A stretch of DNA of 64,000 nucleotides, from positions 1 through 64,000 of the forward strand of contig NZ_JAKLWS010000016.1 of the NCBI RefSeq assembly GCF_022012475.1, in the 5' to 3' direction. This DNA is from Rhodohalobacter sulfatireducens (GTDB lineage: Bacteria; Bacteroidota; Rhodothermia; Balneolales; Balneolaceae). This document shows positions 53,170 through 62,849 of the stretch, one piece after another (within the stretch, counting starts at the first letter, position 1; each line of letters begins with the position of its first letter). Under the pieces are notes generated by a model. That model saw nothing but the letters and a program-made list of their open reading frames with translations. It made no database searches and had not been told where the DNA came from. The position numbers and the translations under genes were made by a program.

Positions 53170-54105
53170 ATGTGGACAGTACTTTTAGTTATTATCGTAC
53201 TCATGTATGTTATCTTCACGCGGTTATTCCAGATCGTGGAGTTTCGTGAAGAGGTGATTCAAGAGAGACTTGGTAAATACAAAAAAACACTTAAACCGGG
53301 ATTTCATTTTTTGATCCCGTTTGTGGATCGTCCCGCCTACAGCCAGGAGATGCGCGAGCAGGTGATCGATGTTCCCAGCCAGACCTGTATCACAAAAGAT
53401 AACATCGAGGTGACGGTGGACGGGCTAGTTTACCTGAAGGTTATGGATTCATACAAAGCCAGTTACGGGATTTCAAATTATCATGCGGCGGCGGTAAATC
53501 TTGCACAGACAACGATGCGGAGTGAAATCGGGAAAATTACACTTGATGATACGTTTTCCGAACGGGAGATGATGAATGAGAATATTGTCCGCGAAATTGA
53601 CAAGGCTGCTGATCCCTGGGGTATAAAGGTACTTCGGTACGAGATCAAAAATATCCGTCCATCGAAAGAGATCATTGATACCATGGAGAAACAGATGGAG
53701 GCCGAGCGGGAGAAAAGAGCCGAAATCACGCATTCTGAAGGTCACAGGCAGGCGCGAATCAATGAATCGGAAGGGGAGCAGACCAGCCAGGTATTGGTTT
53801 CTGAGGCTGAACGACAGCGAAGAATTAATGAATCAAAAGGACGTGCACAGGAAATCGAACTGATAGCAGAAGCGACAGCGAAAGGTATCCGGCGGGTGGC
53901 AGAGGCGATACAACGCCCCGGCGGAGATATAGCTGTGAAGACAAAACTCGTGGAACAGTATATCAATCAGTTTGGCAAGATTATTAAAAGTACGAATGTT
54001 TCCGTTCTGCCAACGGAGACCGCTAACTTGAAAACCTTTTTTGAAGGTGTGAGTAAAGTGAGTGACCATACAAAATCGTCAACAAGCACTAAAGGAGGGA
54101 AATAA
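53170..54105 (+). CDS. SPFH/stomatin-like protein 1
   Basis: 311 aa. A short N-terminal membrane anchor (WTVLLVIIVLMYVIFTRLF) is followed by the SPFH (Band 7) domain (residues ~20-180: GRLGKY-type opening, PFVDRPAYSQEMREQ). A long charged coiled coil (to ~250) and a C-terminal tail complete the stomatin/podocin layout. SPFH proteins form large cage-like assemblies on membranes and regulate proteases or membrane order. It sits between nfeD and a second SPFH gene with 1- and 2-bp gaps. Confidence 0.94.
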   Translation: MWTVLLVIIVLMYVIFTRLFQIVEFREEVIQERLGKYKKTLKPGFHFLIPFVDRPAYSQEMREQVIDVPSQTCITKDNIEVTVDGLVYLKVMDSYKASYGISNYHAAAVNLAQTTMRSEIGKITLDDTFSEREMMNENIVREIDKAADPWGIKVLRYEIKNIRPSKEIIDTMEKQMEAEREKRAEITHSEGHRQARINESEGEQTSQVLVSEAERQRRINESKGRAQEIELIAEATAKGIRRVAEAIQRPGGDIAVKTKLVEQYINQFGKIIKSTNVSVLPTETANLKTFFEGVSKVSDHTKSSTSTKGGK

Positions 54106-54107
54106 TT

Positions 54108-55061
54108 ATGGAGATTTTAAATACAATTAGTCAGCTGCTGTTGGCGATTTTTTCGGTTTATGTGATGTTCCAATTCGTACGAGCCATACGATTGGTGCCC
54201 AATCAATTCAATTTTATTGTAGAAAGGCTTGGAAATTATCATAAAACACTCGGCGCGGGTTTTCACGCTCTCGTACCTTTTATCGACAAGGTGGTTTACA
54301 AGCAGGATTTAAGAGAAGAAACGATTGAAGTGGAACCACAGGAATGTTTCACCAGGGATAATGTAAAGGTGGAAGTGGATGGGGTGATCTACATCAGCGT
54401 AATGGATCCGGTCAATGCCAGCTATGGTGTCACTGATTATCGCTATGCGGCCGTTCAGCTTGCGCAAACGACTACCCGGTCTGTGATCGGTATCATGGAT
54501 CTTGACCAAACATTCGAAGAACGCGCCAAAATGAGCAAGGAAGTTGTAGAAGTACTGAGTGAGATGGAGCGCCCGTGGGGGATTAAGGTTCATCGCTACG
54601 AAATCAAAAATATCATGACGCCGAGAACCGTGCAAAAAGCAATGGAGCGGCAGATGACAGCTGAACGAGATCGTCGTGCGGTAATTGCAAAGTCAGAAGG
54701 TGTGAAAGGTGCAAATGTAAATGACGCAGAGGGGATGCGTACACAAATTATCAACATCTCTGAAGCTGAGATGCAGAAACGAATTAATGAAGCTGAGGGT
54801 ACAGCACAGGAGATTGAAGCGATTGCAGAAGCTACCGCAAAATCAATAGAGCAGATTGCGGATGCACTGAGTCAGCCGAGCGGGAAAGAGGCGATGCAGC
54901 TACAACTTGCCGAAAAATATCTTGATGTTTTGGAAGGGCTCGGCCGGGATGAGAATGATATAATTCTGCCCAAAGATATTACCAATTACGATGCCTTGAT
55001 GGAGGGTTTGTCGCTGGATAAGATGGTGTTAGGCTCTGATGCGACGGGGAAGAAAGAGTAA
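54108..55061 (+). CDS. SPFH/stomatin-like protein 2
   Basis: 317 aa paralogue of the preceding protein, with the same anchor, SPFH domain (PFIDKVVYKQDLREE) and coiled coil (KSEGVKGANVNDAEG). The two differ most in the C-terminal tail. Tandem, co-translated copies beside nfeD suggest a hetero-oligomer, like the HflK/HflC or QmcA-type pairs, although these belong to the stomatin branch and lack the HflKC partner FtsH nearby. Confidence 0.93.
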   Translation: MEILNTISQLLLAIFSVYVMFQFVRAIRLVPNQFNFIVERLGNYHKTLGAGFHALVPFIDKVVYKQDLREETIEVEPQECFTRDNVKVEVDGVIYISVMDPVNASYGVTDYRYAAVQLAQTTTRSVIGIMDLDQTFEERAKMSKEVVEVLSEMERPWGIKVHRYEIKNIMTPRTVQKAMERQMTAERDRRAVIAKSEGVKGANVNDAEGMRTQIINISEAEMQKRINEAEGTAQEIEAIAEATAKSIEQIADALSQPSGKEAMQLQLAEKYLDVLEGLGRDENDIILPKDITNYDALMEGLSLDKMVLGSDATGKKE

Positions 55062-55076
55062 GAATCTCTAACAAGG

Positions 55077-55140
55077 GGTTATCGGATGAATAGATAATTC
55101 TCTAATTTGAATAGAAGGTGATAAGACTCATCCGATAACT
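55077..55140. repeat. 63-bp dispersed hairpin element, copy C
   Basis: Arms 55077-55091 and 55126-55140 match in 13 of 15 positions and enclose a 34-nt spacer. It begins 16 bp after the stop of the second SPFH gene. It is the same family as the copies at 4578 and 25177. Confidence 0.78.
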
Positions 55141-55279
55141 TTAGGATTCTTGTACCGAAGATCATCTCCGGAACACAAGTTTGAAGCTCTGCTTCAAATC
55201 AAATGGATTGTGATAAACCAGGAATTTGGAAATGACTGGCAATGAATTCATTGATATTATGCTTCAATAAGTATTCTTC

Positions 55280-55945
55280 TTGATGGATTACTCAGAAATA
55301 AAAAGTCTTTTCCTGAAGTCGTTTATCGGCTTCTTAATTCTTACGGCTGTAATTGCCATTCTCACTGTTGTAAGTGGAGAAGTCGGAGATGTGCAGGCAA
55401 GAATTTTAGGAACTACATTTACCATATCTATTGCCAGCATCTGCGCAATGTCCTGTGCTGCTTTTCTTGAGAAAAGAAATTTCAAACCGGCGGGAATTAG
55501 CGGAATGGTCTTCTCGCTTTTAAGTGCAATTCTGATAATTACCGAGATTTGGGCGGAGATTGGGGGTGACCTCTATTTTGATATCACAATTGCAGCCGTT
55601 GTCTTTGCATTTTCATTTGCGCATTCATTACTTCTCTATTTACCCGTTTTGGCTGATGATAAGAGATGGGTTCAGCATACGACAGCCGTTACCATTACAA
55701 TTCTGGGGGTACAGATTATAGCGGGAATATGGTTTGAGATTGATAATCAACTTTATTTCAGAACCATGACTGTGGTCGCCATTCTGGTAGGTCTTGAAAC
55801 GCTTGTAATACCTATTTTGATGAAATTGAATGATAGAGTTTCTGATGAGAAAGAGATATTAACACTCGAAAAAATCGATGAAAATACCTACCAGGATGCA
55901 TCAGGGAATAAGTATGATGTTCAAAAGAAAACAAATGAATTTTGA
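55280..55945 (+). CDS. Multi-pass membrane protein, unknown function
   Basis: 221 aa with six hydrophobic helices (about residues 10-30, 44-62, 72-92, 100-122, 132-152, 160-182). Each of the two clusters has a similar helix-WAEIGGDLYFD/WFEIDNQLYF loop-helix pattern, which points to an internal duplication. A C-terminal tail of about 40 polar residues is cytoplasmic. I recognise no family. It follows copy C of the repeat, 219 bp after the SPFH operon. Confidence 0.65.
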   Translation: MMDYSEIKSLFLKSFIGFLILTAVIAILTVVSGEVGDVQARILGTTFTISIASICAMSCAAFLEKRNFKPAGISGMVFSLLSAILIITEIWAEIGGDLYFDITIAAVVFAFSFAHSLLLYLPVLADDKRWVQHTTAVTITILGVQIIAGIWFEIDNQLYFRTMTVVAILVGLETLVIPILMKLNDRVSDEKEILTLEKIDENTYQDASGNKYDVQKKTNEF

Positions 55946-56087
55946 GTTTAATGACTGAGGTTCCGATTCAACAAAGAAAATGTGACTAGAAGCTTTCATT
56001 AATCAATCATCGTATGATTGATTGGCAAGTCTAGTGAATTGATGTTTGCTTAAAATTTATCTGATGAATCTCAAAATGATGACCCAC

Positions 56088-56771
56088 CTATTTTGAATAT
56101 CCAAAATAGTCGAAATCTTTTTTAAGAAGTGAATAAACGTTTTCAATTAACTCAGGTGTGAAAGAATTTGTTTTATTATTCTCACTTACATTGAGATGAA
56201 CATTCAGGTTGGTATTTTTGAAATCCGGCATTTCTCCAGCCTTTAGACACATTTCATTAAGTTTGTCAATTAATAATGCGATGTCATTTTCAAAATTTTC
56301 AATCCTGCCTGTAAAATCAATGTTACAACCCTCTACAAAGTTATATTGTAATAAAGGTGTCAATCCTTCTCTGCTCCAATTTGTTAGGTTTTGCTGATGA
56401 AAATGGTGAGGCATGCCTTCCATTATCCAATCTCTAAAAGACAATTCCGTATAGGGTTTTAAACACAAATTTTTATGATATCGATACCAGGATTCAGTTC
56501 GGTCATAAGGATTTCGAGAAAAACAAAATACAAACAGATTTTCAAGGTCATATCTTTCTTTTAAGACCACTCCTCTTTGGTGATTTTCATGAATAAATTT
56601 TGAATTTGTATTGTCAAGATCTCTGTTTTTTCCGATATCAAGAACCTTTCTTATTGAATTGCTGCCATTCTTGGGAATCGAAATAAAAACCCCCACTCTC
56701 TTTGGATGATTTTGGAAGGCTGTCTTTAATAGCTTATTTATTTTTTTATGCACATTTAAAAAGGAAAACAT
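56088..56771 (-). CDS. Sulfotransferase family protein
   Basis: 227 aa. PKNGSNSIRK (residues ~32-41) fits the 5'-phosphosulfate-binding loop and FCFSRNPYDRTESWY (~85-99) the 3'-phosphate-binding motif of PAPS-dependent sulfotransferases. Such enzymes place sulfate on glycans or other acceptors using PAPS. It is a single gene, more AT-rich than its neighbours, with no envelope-polysaccharide genes next to it. That could mean recent acquisition. It is of note in a window with two sulfatases, but no direct link is shown. Confidence 0.8.
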   Translation of the reverse strand: MFSFLNVHKKINKLLKTAFQNHPKRVGVFISIPKNGSNSIRKVLDIGKNRDLDNTNSKFIHENHQRGVVLKERYDLENLFVFCFSRNPYDRTESWYRYHKNLCLKPYTELSFRDWIMEGMPHHFHQQNLTNWSREGLTPLLQYNFVEGCNIDFTGRIENFENDIALLIDKLNEMCLKAGEMPDFKNTNLNVHLNVSENNKTNSFTPELIENVYSLLKKDFDYFGYSK

Positions 56772-57005
56772 CTTTGTCTGTTAGTGTTTATTATGTCTTT
56801 TTCATTGCCAAAATATGTAAAGCCGCTATAAAACTTGCAGAATAAATTTTCACTTTATATGATTATGGTTTTCAAATAGCTTTCCCGAAGAGTCTTATTG
56901 GAACGGAATCACATAGTTCTGCTTCTCAAAAAATATTAAGAATCCTGTTTTTGGAATTGCATTGGGTTTGAATACTTTTTTTTAAACCAACAAGAAAATT
57001 TAAAA

Positions 57006-57956
57006 ATGCTTCAAATAACTTTTAGAGAATTTCTCCTTATCACAATTTGTTTTCTCCCGATCTTGCAATCCTGTGGAGAAGCCGACTTCCGGCAGGAACT
57101 TCCGGCAGAGGAAGGCACTCTATCCATAAACGGTACTGAAATTTACTACAATATCGTGGGGGAGGGGGAGCCGATTATTATTATTCACGGTGGGCCGGTG
57201 CTGGATCACGGGTATCTTGAATCCTCTTTTGAACCGCTTGCTCAAAATTATCAACTGCTATATTATGATCAAAGGCTTAGTGGCAGGTCATCTGCCAATG
57301 TGGATCGTTCAGGTATTACATTGGACAATTTCGTGGAAGATATCGAAGCTCTGCGTCAGGAGTTCCAATTTGATAATATACACTTGCTGGCGCATTCCTG
57401 GGGCGGTTTGCTGGCGATGAAGTATGCGATCAAGTACCCCTCGAACCTGAACTCACTGATATTGCTAAATTCTATGCCGGCGAATACAGAAGACTGGAGG
57501 CAGGAATCGCAAATGGTTGCCCGGAGAACATCGGTAGAAGACAGCCTGGAACGTCAGGAACTGATGAGTTCGGAGCTTTTTCAAAACGATCCTCCAAAAG
57601 CGATTGAACAACTTCTGATTATATCATTCCGGAATCAATTTGAAAATCCTTCACTTGCTGATAGCCTGGACTTTTATATTCCTGAGGATTATATGGTTCG
57701 GAGCCAGCGATTTGGAAGTTTAATGGCTGAACTTTCGAATTATGATCTCTACGAGTCGTTGAGTTCGCTGCAAATACCAACACTTTTAGTGTATGGAAGC
57801 AGTGAACCGGCGGTTGAGATAAGCGGTCAAAAATTGGACTCCACTATTTCAAATTCCCATTTGTCAGTCATACAAAATTCAGGTCATTTTCCGTTTATTG
57901 AACAACCGGATCAATTAATGAACGAACTTCAGACTTTTCTTGGTTCGTTGGAGTAG
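57006..57956 (+). CDS. Alpha/beta hydrolase lipoprotein (prolyl aminopeptidase-like)
   Basis: 316 aa with a lipobox-like ILQSC near residue 23. HGGPVLDHGY near the oxyanion region and the nucleophile elbow AHSWGG (Ser) fit alpha/beta hydrolases, closest in pattern to proline iminopeptidases. The acid and His of the triad are probably in LLVYGSSEPA and NSGHFPFIEQP. Its substrate is unknown. It is a lone gene with no operon partner. Confidence 0.86.
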   Translation: MLQITFREFLLITICFLPILQSCGEADFRQELPAEEGTLSINGTEIYYNIVGEGEPIIIIHGGPVLDHGYLESSFEPLAQNYQLLYYDQRLSGRSSANVDRSGITLDNFVEDIEALRQEFQFDNIHLLAHSWGGLLAMKYAIKYPSNLNSLILLNSMPANTEDWRQESQMVARRTSVEDSLERQELMSSELFQNDPPKAIEQLLIISFRNQFENPSLADSLDFYIPEDYMVRSQRFGSLMAELSNYDLYESLSSLQIPTLLVYGSSEPAVEISGQKLDSTISNSHLSVIQNSGHFPFIEQPDQLMNELQTFLGSLE

Positions 57957-58043
57957 TAACTGCGAACTTAAGCATCTAAACTGAATCTCAAAAAACCAGC
58001 ACTCAGCACTTGTTGGATTTATGAATTAAAGAGGCCGAATACG

Positions 58044-58697
58044 ATGGTCAACTTACTTCCTGAGAAAAGCGATACCCGTCAAACAGAAAAAGTTAAAGTA
58101 GAATTTATTAGGTGGAATTGGCTGAAGAATGTACTATGCTTGTTTCTACTACTGACGGTTATAATGATTTCATCGGCTGATGCCCAGATAAATAGAGTAG
58201 AAGTGGGCGATCGTGTACGAGTTACAGCTCCGTTTGTAGACCCTATGGAAAGAATAAAGGGTACCATATCTGAGATGTCAGGCACTGTTCTTGTATTATC
58301 TCACCAAGACTCACTTATTTATATTTCTGATTCATTGATCCAAAATTTAGAGGTATCGACCGGCAAGAAACGAACAATAGGAGAGGGTGTGTTGATAGGT
58401 GCAGTTGCCGGAACTATGATAATTGGTGCTCTATCATCACTTCTAAATGATCCCTGTAGACCGACGGAAATCAATTGCTCTTCTGCAAGTAGTAATGGGG
58501 ATGCTTTTCTATCCGGTGCAAAAATTGGATTGCTAAGTGGTATTACAGCCGGTGCCCTAACTGGATTTTTTGTTAAAATTGATGTTTGGGAGAGAGGTCC
58601 GGTTCGCTTGGGGCTTGGCGTGGCACCCACTCAAAGTAAAGTTGATTATTGGGATTTGGAACCGAAACTTTCTCTAAAGATACCCTTAGGCAAGTAG
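58044..58697 (+). CDS. Exported or membrane protein with glycine-zipper helices, copy 2
   Basis: 217 aa. The first ATG at 58044 gives a polar 30-residue lead before the hydrophobic signal/anchor (LKNVLCLFLLLTVIMISS), a longer lead than in copy 1, so a later start is possible. It then shares with copy 1 the GDRVRVTAPFV opening, the beta region, two Gly/Ala-rich segments (EGVLIGAVAGTMIIG and LLSGITAGALTGFF) and a Cys pair between them. Function unknown. Confidence 0.7.
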   Translation: MVNLLPEKSDTRQTEKVKVEFIRWNWLKNVLCLFLLLTVIMISSADAQINRVEVGDRVRVTAPFVDPMERIKGTISEMSGTVLVLSHQDSLIYISDSLIQNLEVSTGKKRTIGEGVLIGAVAGTMIIGALSSLLNDPCRPTEINCSSASSNGDAFLSGAKIGLLSGITAGALTGFFVKIDVWERGPVRLGLGVAPTQSKVDYWDLEPKLSLKIPLGK

Positions 58698-59287
58698 CGA
58701 ATGGTGATAAATCTAAATCATGACCTTGTCTGTAATCGGGATTGCCAGTTAATTTCTGAGCTTATCTTCTAATTTAATGCCCGTCAAAGGAGTTACTGAC
58801 GGTTCATATCCCGAAAACTCTTTTTAACCAAAAAAGAAGTTGTTGATATGCCGCTACAACCAGACTTCATTGAACGTCAGCTTATCAAATAGGGAATGAT
58901 TCCGGGACTTCTGCTGGATGGTGCTCTCCCTACCTGTTCCGTTAGTGTCATATTGGGAGCGGGAGAAATTCAGCTTTTAAAAACCTAAAAAAAATCCATT
59001 ATCATTGAAACAGCTAACCGAAGAAACCAACTGCTGTAAATGAGTTGAAGGTTTTAAATTAATGGTGGCAATCCGGTAAAAACCAAAAATAATAAAGAAG
59101 GTCTGCTCATAAGAATATTGAGCTAAAGGTATCAAAATAATTTGATCATGATGCTAGTAAAAAACTATGGCGGAGTAAAACAATTCATACATACCTATTT
59201 GTAACAAGTAGCATTGTTTGGGAGTATATCAATGGAGTCGAATTGTATTAGAAAGAAACATAAAAGATCAATTAATATCTATTGGGT
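58698..59287. other. 590-bp intergenic region with a possible relic
   Basis: No intact gene is seen. It contains a CCGTCA/TGACGG hairpin near 58784-58804 and the possible methyltransferase relic at 58848-58988. The remainder is AT-rich with only very short open frames. Confidence 0.5.
58848..58988 (+). pseudogene. Possible relic of an O-methyltransferase N-terminus
   Basis: From the ATG at 58848 a frame reads MPLQPDFIERQLIK, then an in-frame TAG (58890-58892), then GMIPGLLLDGALP in the same frame before a stop at 58986. The two halves together recall the dimerisation start of SAM-dependent O-methyltransferases (F-I-x-K/R-x-L-I-K-x-G-x-I-P-x-P-L-L-D). The stop and the missing catalytic domain would make it a decayed fragment. 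This is recognition from memory and is weak. Confidence 0.25.
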
Positions 59288-59743
59288 ATGCCAAAAGTTG
59301 AGATTACAAAGCGAATAAACGCCCCTCAAAAACAGGTATGGGAATTTATTAGTGATATTGAAAAAGCCCCGGAGTGGGTCGTTGTGATGAAGTCACTTAT
59401 TCATACAACAGAAAATCCAGTTAAGCTAGGTACTGTTTACCATGAGTCATCGAAAATTGGTCTTAAAAAATCGAAAACGGAATGGGAAATCACCTATTTT
59501 GATGCGCCTCATATGCAGGCTCATGAATGCAATGAATCGGATTTTAAAGCAACTCTGAAAATGCGAGTGGAAGATAATGGGGATGGCACCAGTATTCTAT
59601 TTCACTCTACTGACTATCAACTAATGCCCAATTTTAAACTTTTAGGAAGGCTGCTGGAGACTATATTCATTAATAGATTGATGAGTAAAAATCTCAATCA
59701 ATCTGTTATTAACTGTAAGCAAATGATAGAAAACAAGTATTAA
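59288..59743 (+). CDS. SRPBCC family protein
   Basis: 151 aa from the ATG at 59288 (a TTG at 59282 is possible). The whole protein is one START/Bet v1-like (SRPBCC) domain: ITKRINAPQKQVWEFISDIEKAPEW at the start (opening ITKRINAPQKQVWEF), a central beta sheet and a closing helix (IFINRLMSKNLNQSV). These small cytoplasmic folds bind hydrophobic ligands such as polyketides or lipids. No partner gene is adjacent. It converges with nuoH across a 239-bp spacer. Confidence 0.85.
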   Translation: MPKVEITKRINAPQKQVWEFISDIEKAPEWVVVMKSLIHTTENPVKLGTVYHESSKIGLKKSKTEWEITYFDAPHMQAHECNESDFKATLKMRVEDNGDGTSILFHSTDYQLMPNFKLLGRLLETIFINRLMSKNLNQSVINCKQMIENKY

Positions 59744-59982
59744 TGAGAAAAGCGATAAAATAATTCTATCGATCTTGTGCGGTCACATTTCTAATTATTT
59801 CGGTGTTTATCATATTCTTGCTTTGTCAACTCAATAGATTAGTTGAATAGAATTACAAAAATATGCGAATTATGATTCTCTCGAAATCGCAGAATTTTGG
59901 AAGAAGACTCAACTTTCCATTTTACACTTGCTAAGTTAGAATTCCACATAGCCGGATTTATAACTAACAGTGTTGTCCCCTG

Positions 59983-60984
59983 TTAATTGACTATAAAGAA
60001 GAGAATTGCCGCAATCACGATAAAGTTCGCGATACTAAGCGGAAGCAATCTCGACCAACCAAGTTTCATCACCTGGTTGTATTTGAAGCGTGGAATGGTC
60101 CACCGTACCCAAATGAAAAGGAACATGAAGAAACCAGTTTTGATGGTAAACACAGACACATCCAAAATACCTTTTACCAGAGGAGAAAGCTCGGGAAGCC
60201 AGTAACCGGCAAAAGGCAGGTGGTAGGCTCCGAAGAAGAAGGTCGTCATCAGCATAGAGTTGATGACCACATGCATATATTCAGCGAGGAAAAACATCCC
60301 GAATTTCATAGAACTGTACTCCGTATGGAATCCTCCCACAAGCTCCTGTTCAGCCTCGACCAGATCGAAAGGTGTACGATTACTTTCCGCAAATGCAGCA
60401 ATAATGAAAATAATTGCACCCAGTGGATTCAGAAAGAAAAACCACCAGGTCTCCTGGTAAGCTGCAATATCAACGACTCGAAGAGAGCCAACAAAGATTA
60501 CAACTGAAGCCACTGCCATACCCAGGGGAAGCTCGTAGCTAATCATCTGGGCAGCAGCTCTGAGTCCTCCAAGGAGAGAATATTTACTGTTGGATGCCCA
60601 CCCTGCCAGAGTTACACCATAAACGCCAAGAGAAGCAACTGCTAACAGATATAATACACTCGCGTTAATATTTGTAGCGTACAGCCCTTCGCCAAATGGG
60701 ATAACAGCTACCGTCATAAGAGCAGTTATCACGGGTATCATCGGGGCTACTGCGTGTATAAACTTGTTTCCTTCAGTAGGTGTTACATCTTCCTTTAAAA
60801 GAAGTTTTAGAACATCAGCAATCGGTTGCAATAAACCTGCCGGCCCAACCCTGTTTGGCCCCATACGATTTTGTATAAAAGCTGCAACTCTCCGTTCTGC
60901 GTATACAGCTATAGCTGCAGAGTTCAAGAGCATGAAAAGTGCCACACCCAGCACTATGAAAGATGATAATGTAACTTCTGCCAT
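59983..60984 (-). CDS. nuoH: NADH-quinone oxidoreductase subunit H
   Basis: 333 aa with eight or nine membrane helices, the subunit that joins the membrane arm of complex I to its quinone site. RRVAAFIQNRMGPNRVGPAGLLQPIAD (opening RRVAAFIQNRMGPNRVG), EDVTPTEGNKF, and the acidic EAEQELVGGFHTEYSSMKF loop are the family signatures. It is the third and last nuo gene here; the next gene downstream is a convergent SRPBCC gene, so nuoI-N must be elsewhere. Confidence 0.97.
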   Translation of the reverse strand: MAEVTLSSFIVLGVALFMLLNSAAIAVYAERRVAAFIQNRMGPNRVGPAGLLQPIADVLKLLLKEDVTPTEGNKFIHAVAPMIPVITALMTVAVIPFGEGLYATNINASVLYLLAVASLGVYGVTLAGWASNSKYSLLGGLRAAAQMISYELPLGMAVASVVIFVGSLRVVDIAAYQETWWFFFLNPLGAIIFIIAAFAESNRTPFDLVEAEQELVGGFHTEYSSMKFGMFFLAEYMHVVINSMLMTTFFFGAYHLPFAGYWLPELSPLVKGILDVSVFTIKTGFFMFLFIWVRWTIPRFKYNQVMKLGWSRLLPLSIANFIVIAAILFFIVN

Positions 60985-61015
60985 CCCCTAAAAGGTTTTG
61001 AATTATTTCAATTGT

Positions 61016-61088
61016 GTCATCCTGAACGCAATTCAGGATCTCCGTTCCAATTTTGAGTACAGAGGTTCTGAGTCAATCTCAGAATGAC
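61016..61088. repeat. Two-hairpin extragenic element, nuoG-nuoH spacer
   Basis: This has the same plan as the element at 19075. The outer pair is GTCAT/ATGAC (61016-61020, 61084-61088). The hairpins are ATCCTGAA/TTCAGGAT (61019-61039) and GTTCTGAG/CTCAGAAT (61065-61085, one G-T wobble), both with 5-nt loops. Stem bases differ from the first copy but stay paired. Confidence 0.8.
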
Positions 61089-61107
61089 TTTTCATTAAAA
61101 ATTATTA

Positions 61108-62841
61108 TTATGCTTTCGTTTTTTTCGTGCCTTCAATTGAAAGCTGAATTCCATTGTTATCATCCATATCAGGATAACTTACACCAGAAAAAGCTTCATT
61201 TAAACCGGCAATTTCTTCTATGATTTCCCGTCCGGAATTATATACAACATCCACTCCGCTTTGATCAGAAACTTCTGCCATAAATCTCCAAAGTGGCAAA
61301 CAATCCACCTTATTCTCTTCAGTTCGCCAATTATCGAAGTTGGTTCCGTAACGATCTAAGCGACCTTCAGACATCTCCAGGTCAAGCCGCCGGTTGGAAT
61401 ATTTGGTCTCCTTAGCAGGAAATGTACGTTGAATTCGTCCGTCGATATTAACATAGCTTGCTGCATGTTCAGCGGCAGTTGTAATTGGCACTACAAGATC
61501 AGCTGCTTTTGTTGTATCAGAGTGGTTCGTTGCAAAAACGATCACAAATTTATCGTCAAAATCTTCCTGTGACAAAACATTTCGATCCAATAAATGATCA
61601 CTTAATACGATAACCAGTTCAGCATTTTTAACTGATTTCTTGATGGCTGAAGCTTTCTTCTCTTTAAGATTCAACAGTTTACAACCAGTTGTATTGGGAG
61701 CAAGATCATCCGTGATCAAAAAGCCATCACCTTTTCCTTCTTCGATGTTAGGCGTAAATACGGGCTGATCAATTCCCAGAAGGTTTGCATACTTGCTGAA
61801 GACATAATTCTCTTCAACGGATGCATGAGGACTGCCGATAATTAAAATCTTGTCTTTGTCCGTATCGGCTACTTGTTCATTAAATGTAGCGATTGCGTTA
61901 TTCCAAGATGAAAGAATCTGTTCACCATCTAATTTCTGTATCGGCCGTGAAATTCTGTTCTCATTGAACAATTTATAAGCATCCCGAGCTTCATCAGGAA
62001 TCCAATGATCGTTAACATCTTCATTGTGGCGCGGTGTAATTCTCAGGATGAGATTGTCACGCGTCCACAGGTCAATATTCGATCCTTTCCCATTCGTAAT
62101 ATCGATACTTGGAGTCTGGTTCATTTCCCAAACTCTCGCTTTAAACCTAAAATCAGATGATGTTAGTGCACCCACCGGACAGATATCCACGGTATTCATT
62201 GAATATGGATCATCAAAGGTTTCTCCCGGTGCTGTGGTCGGGTAATTCTTATCACCCCGCGAAGTGATCGTCAATTGATGTGTATTACTGATCTCCTGGG
62301 TAAATCGCGTGCATCGGGTACAGTTGATACAACGTTCAGCATCAAGTGTAACCCTGGGTCCGAGCTCAACTCTCTTGGGCTTATGAACTTTTTTCACTTC
62401 AAACCGGCTTCCTTCAGGACCATACTTGTACGTTTGAATTTGAAGCGGACACTCACCCGCCTGATCACAAATCGGGCAATCAAGTGGATGATTAATCAGG
62501 ATAAATTCGAGGTTATCTTTTTGAGCCCGTTTTACTAAATCATCGGTTTCCTGAGTGTGAACCACCATATCATCAGACATAGTGAGATTACAGGAAGTCT
62601 GAAGCTTTGGAAACCAACGGATCTGTTTTTCACCGTTTTCGTCCAACTCATATTCTCCGGTCTCCTTGTCCTTCACATATTGTCCTACCTTCACCATACA
62701 CTGGCGGCAGTTTGCAGGGATGGACATTGAAGGGTGATAACAGAAAAATGGTACCTCTTTCCCGAGATCCTGAATAAACTGGAGAAGCTTATGCTCTCCT
62801 TCAAATTCGTATGTCTGACCGTCAATGACTATTTCGGGCAT
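61108..62841 (-). CDS. nuoG: NADH-quinone oxidoreductase subunit G
   Basis: 577 aa from the ATG at 62841; an upstream ATG at 62886 lies in the neighbouring repeat and is not likely used. The N-terminus is the 2Fe-2S ferredoxin domain (PFFCYHPSMSIPANCRQCMV). The His-Cys3 cluster region follows (HPLDCPICDQAGECPLQ), then a 4Fe-4S domain (CINCTRCTRF, CPVGALT). The C-terminal molybdopterin-oxidoreductase-like part is short. At 577 aa it is much shorter than E. coli NuoG (908 aa). Confidence 0.95.
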   Translation of the reverse strand: MPEIVIDGQTYEFEGEHKLLQFIQDLGKEVPFFCYHPSMSIPANCRQCMVKVGQYVKDKETGEYELDENGEKQIRWFPKLQTSCNLTMSDDMVVHTQETDDLVKRAQKDNLEFILINHPLDCPICDQAGECPLQIQTYKYGPEGSRFEVKKVHKPKRVELGPRVTLDAERCINCTRCTRFTQEISNTHQLTITSRGDKNYPTTAPGETFDDPYSMNTVDICPVGALTSSDFRFKARVWEMNQTPSIDITNGKGSNIDLWTRDNLILRITPRHNEDVNDHWIPDEARDAYKLFNENRISRPIQKLDGEQILSSWNNAIATFNEQVADTDKDKILIIGSPHASVEENYVFSKYANLLGIDQPVFTPNIEEGKGDGFLITDDLAPNTTGCKLLNLKEKKASAIKKSVKNAELVIVLSDHLLDRNVLSQEDFDDKFVIVFATNHSDTTKAADLVVPITTAAEHAASYVNIDGRIQRTFPAKETKYSNRRLDLEMSEGRLDRYGTNFDNWRTEENKVDCLPLWRFMAEVSDQSGVDVVYNSGREIIEEIAGLNEAFSGVSYPDMDDNNGIQLSIEGTKKTKA

Positions 62842-62849
62842 TTTTTTAA

